Assembly (NCBI RefSeq): GCF_900091565.1
Contig: NZ_FMCV01000010.1
Coordinates: forward strand, 115,845-179,844
DNA: 64,000 nucleotides
Direction of reading: 5' to 3'
DNA from: Micromonospora marina
Lineage (GTDB): Bacteria > Actinomycetota > Actinomycetes > Mycobacteriales > Micromonosporaceae
In this document: one piece after another, positions 60,216-64,000 of the stretch
Numbering within the stretch: position 1 is the stretch's first letter
Layout: each line of letters begins with the position of its first letter
The notes under the pieces: generated by a model
What the model was told of the DNA's origin: nothing
The model's database searches: none
The model's input: only the letters and a program-made list of their open reading frames with translations
Made by a program: the position numbers and the translations under genes

Positions 60216-61064
60216 TCAGTACGAGTAGAAGCCCTGGCCGGTCTTGCGGCCCAGGTCGCCGGCGGTGGCCATGCGCTGGAGCAGCTCCGGCGGGAAGAAC
60301 TTCTCGTCGGCGGTGTCGGTGTAGATGTTGCGGGTGGCGTTGAGCAGCACGTCCACGCCGGTCAGGTCGACGGTGGCGAGCGGGCCCATGGCGTGGCCGA
60401 AGCCCAGCTTGCAGGCGGTGTCCAGGTCCTCGGCGGAGATCACGCCGGACTCGACGAGCTTGACCGCCTCCATCGCCAGCGCGCAGATCAGCCGGGTGGT
60501 GACGAAACCGGCGATGTCCCGGTTGACCACCACCACGGTCTTGCCGATCCCCTCGGCGAACGACTTCACCGTCTCCATCGTCGCGTCGCTGGTCTTGTAG
60601 CCGCGTACCAGCTCGCAGAGCTTCATCATCGGCACCGGCGAGAAGAAGTGGGTGCCGACGACCGACTCCGGGCGTTCGGTGGCGGTGGCGATCTGGGTCA
60701 CCGGGATGGCGGAGGTGTTGGTGGCGAGCACCGCGTCCGCCTTGCAAATCTTGTCGAGCGCGCGGAACACCTCATGCTTGATCTCGATCTTCTCGAAGAC
60801 CGCCTCGACCACGATGTCCGCGTCGGCGGCTGCCTCCAGTTCGGTGGTCGGGGTGATCCGGCCCAGCGTCGCCTCGACGTCGGACGCCTCGATCTTGCCC
60901 TTCTCGGCGAACTTCGTCAGCGACTTCCGGATGCCGTCCACACCGCGCTTCGTGGCCGCGTCGTCGATGTCGCGCAGCGTCACCTGCCAGCCCGCCTGCG
61001 CCGCCACCTGGGCGATGCCCGAGCCCATCAGCCCGGCACCGACTACCGCGAGTCGACCCGCCAT
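60216..61064 (-). CDS. 3-Hydroxybutyryl-CoA dehydrogenase
   Basis: The 282-residue enzyme reduces acetoacetyl-CoA to 3-hydroxybutyryl-CoA. The Rossmann motif is VVGAGLMGSGIAQVAA; the catalytic His lies in VGTHFFSPVPMMKL; the end is LGRKTGQGFYSY. In the ethylmalonyl-CoA pathway it follows the thiolase. I chose the ATG at 61064 because GGGAG lies six bases upstream and MAGRLAVVG fits the family start; the longer frame begins nine codons earlier. It is a single-unit enzyme, unlike the double-headed paralogue at 44912. Confidence 0.94.
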   Translation of the reverse strand: MAGRLAVVGAGLMGSGIAQVAAQAGWQVTLRDIDDAATKRGVDGIRKSLTKFAEKGKIEASDVEATLGRITPTTELEAAADADIVVEAVFEKIEIKHEVFRALDKICKADAVLATNTSAIPVTQIATATERPESVVGTHFFSPVPMMKLCELVRGYKTSDATMETVKSFAEGIGKTVVVVNRDIAGFVTTRLICALAMEAVKLVESGVISAEDLDTACKLGFGHAMGPLATVDLTGVDVLLNATRNIYTDTADEKFFPPELLQRMATAGDLGRKTGQGFYSY

Positions 61065-61133
61065 CTGCTTCTCCCTCGCCGTGTTCTGCAACGTCTGCCA
61101 GAACCCTACTTAACGAGGGATAAGCCCCGGCCG

Positions 61134-62555
61134 TCAGATGGCCAGGTCCGGCTCCTCCGGCGCGGTGCCGCGCTCCACCTCGACGCCGAGCGCCAGCAGG
61201 TCGGCCACGAAGTCCGGGTAGCCCCGGTCGACGTGGTGCACGTGCGAGACCTCGGTCAGCCCGTCGGCGCAGAGCCCGGCGATGATCAGGCCGGCGCCGG
61301 CCCGGATGTCGGTGGCGCGTACCGGGGCGCCGGACAGCCGCTCCCGGCCGCACACCAGGGCGTGGTGGCCGTCGGTACGGATCTCCGCGCCCAGCCGCAT
61401 CATCTCGTTGGCGAACATGAACCGGCCGTCGAAGATGTTCTCGGTGATCAGCGAGCCGCCGTCGCTGACCGCCGCCAGCCCGATCGCCATCGGCAGCAGG
61501 TCGGTCGCGAACCCCGGGTACGGCAGCGTGACCACGTCGACCGCCCGCGGGCGGTCGTCCATCCGTACCCGGAAGGCGTCACCCCGGGTCTCGACCAGGC
61601 CGCCGGCCGCGACCAGCTTGTCCAGCGCGACCTCCAGGTACGCCGGGTCGAGGCCGGTCACCGTCACGTCGCCGCGGGTCATCGCGGCGGCGAACGCCCA
61701 GGTGCCGGCCACGATCCGGTCCCCCACGGCGGCGTGCCGGACCGGCCGCAACTCGGGTACGCCGACGATGTGCAGCGTCGACGTGCCGGCCCCCTCGATC
61801 CGGGCGCCCATCCGGTTCAGCATCGTGCAGATGTCGACGATCTCCGGCTCCCGGGCCGCGTTGTCGATCGTCGTACCGCCCCGGGCCAGCACCGCCGCCA
61901 TGACCAGGTTCTCGGTCGCGCCCACGCTCGGGAAGTCCAGCACGATGTCGGCACCGTGCAGCCCGTCCGGCGCCTCGGCGATGACGAAGCCGTGCTCACC
62001 GGAGATCTCCGCGCCCATCCGGGCCAGCCCGGCGATGTGCATGTCCAGCCCACGCGAGCCGATGGCGTCACCGCCGGGGTGGGCCACCCGGACGTACCCC
62101 CGGCGGGCCAGCAGCGGGCCGAGCACGCAGATCGACGCGCGCAGCCGACGGACCAGGTCGTAGTCGGCCTCCGCGCCCGGCCGTTCCGGCACGTCGATGA
62201 GCACCGAGCGGGACCGCTCCACACCGCCGTGGGCCACCATCGGGTCGACCGGGTCGTCCGGGCCGAAACGTACGCCGCAGCCGAGCCGCCGCAGCACCTC
62301 GCCCATGATCGCGATGTCGGTGATCCGGGGCACGTTGGTGATCAGGCTGCGGCCGGGCGCGAGCAGCGCGGCGGCCATCAGCTTCAGCGCGGAGTTCTTC
62401 GCACCCACCACGTGCACGGTGCCGGCGAGCCGGGCGTCGCCGCGCACCCGGATGACGTCGACGTCGTTGAGCGCCGGATCGCTCGCGTCCCCCGGCCCCA
62501 CCGGACTCGGCCGGGCTGGGATGGTCAGGTCCGGTATCCGTAGGCTGTGCGTCAT
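61134..62555 (-). CDS. murA: UDP-N-acetylglucosamine 1-carboxyvinyltransferase MurA (Asp active site)
   Basis: The 473-residue enzyme starts peptidoglycan synthesis by adding enolpyruvate to UDP-GlcNAc. The fold signatures are [19 protein letters not shown], the [13 protein letters not shown] loop and [18 protein letters not shown]. The catalytic Cys of most MurA enzymes is Asp163 here ([10 protein letters not shown]), as in Mycobacterium tuberculosis, which predicts insensitivity to fosfomycin. The first 32 residues are an extension; the ATG at 62555 overlaps the divergent adenosyltransferase ATG. A MurA-pduO pair also stands side by side in Mycobacterium (Rv1315/Rv1314c). Confidence 0.92.
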   Translation of the reverse strand: MTHSLRIPDLTIPARPSPVGPGDASDPALNDVDVIRVRGDARLAGTVHVVGAKNSALKLMAAALLAPGRSLITNVPRITDIAIMGEVLRRLGCGVRFGPDDPVDPMVAHGGVERSRSVLIDVPERPGAEADYDLVRRLRASICVLGPLLARRGYVRVAHPGGDAIGSRGLDMHIAGLARMGAEISGEHGFVIAEAPDGLHGADIVLDFPSVGATENLVMAAVLARGGTTIDNAAREPEIVDICTMLNRMGARIEGAGTSTLHIVGVPELRPVRHAAVGDRIVAGTWAFAAAMTRGDVTVTGLDPAYLEVALDKLVAAGGLVETRGDAFRVRMDDRPRAVDVVTLPYPGFATDLLPMAIGLAAVSDGGSLITENIFDGRFMFANEMMRLGAEIRTDGHHALVCGRERLSGAPVRATDIRAGAGLIIAGLCADGLTEVSHVHHVDRGYPDFVADLLALGVEVERGTAPEEPDLAI

Positions 62556-63126
62556 GGCCGTCCACCTCACGCGCATCTACACCAAGGCCGGCGACGCCGG
62601 CATGACCAGGCTGAGCAACAACGAGCAGGTGCCGAAGACCGATCCGCGCATCGCCGCGTACGCGGACGTGGACGAGTGCAACGCCTCGATCGGCGTCGCG
62701 CTCGCACTGGGGCAGCTCTCGGACGAGCTGCGGGCCGTGCTGGAGTCCGTGCAGAACGACATGTTCGACGTCGGCGCGGACCTGGCGACGCCGGTCGAGC
62801 CGGACCCGAAGTACCCGCCGCTGCGGGTGACCGAGGAGTACGTCGAGCGCCTCGAGGGTTGGTGCGACGAGTACAACGCGCGCCTGAGCAAGCTCGACTC
62901 CTTCATCCTCCCCGGCGGCACCGCGGGCGCGGCACTGCTGCACGTGGCACGGACGACCGCCCGGCGCGCCGAGCGTGCGGCATGGGCGCTGGTCGCACAC
63001 GACCCCGATCGGACCAGTCCCCTCCCGGCAAAGTATCTCAACCGGCTCTCCGATTTGCTCTTTATCCTGTCAAGAACGGCAAATCCGGACGGCGACGTGC
63101 TATGGGTACCGGGCGGGAAGCGCTGA
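62554..63126 (+). CDS. pduO: Cob(I)alamin adenosyltransferase, PduO type
   Basis: The 190-residue enzyme makes adenosylcobalamin from cob(I)alamin and ATP. The ATP-binding N-terminus is [37 protein letters not shown] and [23 protein letters not shown] are PduO-type hallmarks. It supplies cofactor for IcmA and Ecm encoded in this window. Its ATG shares bases with the murA start (CATG). The last 25 bases overlap the VOC gene. Confidence 0.95.
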   Translation: MAVHLTRIYTKAGDAGMTRLSNNEQVPKTDPRIAAYADVDECNASIGVALALGQLSDELRAVLESVQNDMFDVGADLATPVEPDPKYPPLRVTEEYVERLEGWCDEYNARLSKLDSFILPGGTAGAALLHVARTTARRAERAAWALVAHDPDRTSPLPAKYLNRLSDLLFILSRTANPDGDVLWVPGGKR

Positions 63127-63521
63127 CCATCGGCGGCCTCCATCACGTGGAGGTGTGGGTACCCGACCTGGCGGCGGCCAGTCGTTCCTGGGGCTGGCTT
63201 CTCGGCGAGCTGGGCTGGACGCCGCGCCAGGACTGGCCCGCCGGCCGCTCCTGGCGCCTCGACGCGACGTACATCGTGCTGGAGGAGTCACCGGCGCTCA
63301 CCGGCCGCACCCACGACAGGCGCGCGCCCGGGCTGAACCACATGGCCTTCCACGCCGGCCCGCCGGCCGCCGTCGACCGCCTGGTCACTGCCGCCGAGAG
63401 GTACGGCTGGAAGCTGCTGTTCCCCGACCGGCACCCGCACGCGGGCGGCCCGGACAGCTACGCCGCCTACCTGACCGACGGGCAGGGGTACGAGGTCGAA
63501 CTGGTCGCCGGGACTGACTGA
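63102..63521 (+). CDS. VOC family protein
   Basis: The 139-residue protein has the vicinal-oxygen-chelate fold: GGLHHVEVWVPDLAAASRSW (first metal His) and LNHMAFHAGPPAAVDRLV with AYLTDGQGYEVELVA (His and Glu ligands). It may act as a glyoxalase, dioxygenase or bleomycin-resistance type protein; the true substrate is unknown. The ATG at 63102 overlaps the end of pduO, suggesting co-expression. Confidence 0.83.
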   Translation: MGTGREALTIGGLHHVEVWVPDLAAASRSWGWLLGELGWTPRQDWPAGRSWRLDATYIVLEESPALTGRTHDRRAPGLNHMAFHAGPPAAVDRLVTAAERYGWKLLFPDRHPHAGGPDSYAAYLTDGQGYEVELVAGTD

Positions 63522-63611
63522 GCCCGAGGACGGTGTGGTCGAACCTGCTCCCGGCCCTGGTCTACCACTGCTGCCGACCGGTGCCACGCTGATCCTTTTC
63601 GGTACGCGTGA

Positions 63612-63643
63612 AGGCCGGCACCCCGCCGTCGGGGTGCCGGCCT
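63612..63643 (-). terminator. Terminator of the lysozyme-like gene
   Basis: AGGCCGGCACCCCG and its complement form a 14-bp perfect stem with loop CCGT. It lies eight bases past the minus-strand stop at 63651 and may also end the + strand pduO/VOC transcript. Confidence 0.8.
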
Positions 63644-63650
63644 GTCTCGC

Positions 63651-64000
63651 TTACTTGTTCCAGTGTTCGGCGACCAGGTCGGCGGCCTGCTGCTCCCACT
63701 GGGCGTAGTGGTCCGGGTAGGCGGACACCTGGACGGTCTGGGCGGCCTTGGTCAGCGGCATGTCCTGCCAGCCGTCGACCTGCTTCAGACCCTTCAGGAA
63801 CGCCAGGGTGGAGTACTCGGGGTCGGTGATCTGCTCCACCGTGCCCCAACCACTGGAGGGGCGCTGCTGGAACAGGCCCTGCGAGTCGTGGTCGTTACGG
63901 TCACCCAGGTGACCGAGGTTCTCCAGCTTCGACTCCTGCAACGCCGTCGCGATCGACACCACCGCGGCACGCTCGTCCATGCCGGCCTTCTTCGTCGCCG
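63651..64000 (-). CDS. C-terminal part of a lysozyme/transglycosylase-like exported protein (partial)
   Basis: Only the last 116 codons are inside the window, and the start lies to the right. The segment has IATALQESKLENLGHLGDRN (an apparent catalytic Glu in a goose-lysozyme/lytic-transglycosylase-like helix), DSQGLFQQRPSSGWG and YPDHYAQWEQQAADLV. This composition is typical of small secreted peptidoglycan hydrolases of actinomycetes. The coding frame is open to the window edge. Confidence 0.72.
   Translation of the reverse strand, partial: ATKKAGMDERAAVVSIATALQESKLENLGHLGDRNDHDSQGLFQQRPSSGWGTVEQITDPEYSTLAFLKGLKQVDGWQDMPLTKAAQTVQVSAYPDHYAQWEQQAADLVAEHWNK

Overview
The window is chromosomal DNA from a very GC-rich actinomycete. 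The best guess is Micromonosporaceae (Micromonospora or a close relative). Supporting signs are the extreme third-position GC, a GTPase conservon (cvnABCD), coiled-coil Scy/FilP-like and DivIVA-like proteins, NucS, a fosfomycin-insensitive type of MurA, the 180-kDa type of NAD-glutamate dehydrogenase, and an abundant GTTAAGAAGGGGCCCTTCC palindromic repeat of a kind I associate with Micromonospora-type genomes. No rRNA, tRNA, CRISPR array, phage or insertion sequence was recognised. Almost every long overlapping reading frame is a GC-bias shadow.

Layout. 1-8.7 kb: end of a PP2C/SpoIIE phosphatase, an exopolysaccharide glycosylphosphotransferase, a substrate-binding/von Willebrand A protein, a beta-propeller lactonase and a four-gene conservon (cvnA-D). 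9-11.5 kb: three small acidic hypothetical genes and the wreck of a sodium:solute symporter. 11.5-16 kb: a secreted CBM2-GH6 cellulase with a CebR-like operator, then a Gly/Lys/Asp repeat surface protein directly coupled to a class F sortase. 16-25.6 kb: NAD-glutamate dehydrogenase, a lipoprotein penicillin-binding protein, an arginase-like hydrolase and a YbbN-like thioredoxin protein. 25.8-32.3 kb: isobutyryl-CoA mutase large subunit, then a PucR regulator divergent from methylmalonate-semialdehyde dehydrogenase and a class III aminotransferase. 32.4-34.1 kb: a small GntR/DivIVA-like cassette and an Asp23 protein. 34.2-38.6 kb: MeaB, thiolase, epimerase and crotonyl-CoA carboxylase/reductase. 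38.8-51.9 kb: two coiled-coil cytoskeletal-type proteins, an AI-2E transporter, hydrolases, a double 3-hydroxyacyl-CoA dehydrogenase, an FHA protein, an aldehyde dehydrogenase, NucS and small proteins. 52-64 kb: ethylmalonyl-CoA mutase, two ABC exporters around a PadR regulator, a Tat-exported esterase, 3-hydroxybutyryl-CoA dehydrogenase, MurA divergent from a PduO-type cobalamin adenosyltransferase, a VOC protein and the end of a lysozyme-like protein.

How the genes work together. A large share of the window encodes the ethylmalonyl-CoA route and its B12 support: thiolase, 3-hydroxyacyl-CoA dehydrogenases, Ccr, epimerase, Ecm, plus IcmA, MeaB and the adenosyltransferase. Crotonase, methylsuccinyl-CoA dehydrogenase, mesaconyl-CoA hydratase and the IcmB small subunit are not seen here. 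ccr and ecm lie 15 kb apart but share an identical 13-bp motif upstream, suggesting one regulator. Several neighbours (YbbN-like protein, thiolase, epimerase, NucS, MurA/PduO) form a neighbourhood also conserved, as I recall it, in Mycobacterium and Streptomyces.

Most noteworthy for follow-up: the modular palindromic repeat family (four loci), the ccr/ecm operator candidate, the repeat-protein/sortase pair, the GntR/DivIVA-like cassette, and the divergent murA/pduO start codons that overlap in a single CATG. I did not find a clearly unprecedented multi-gene system.
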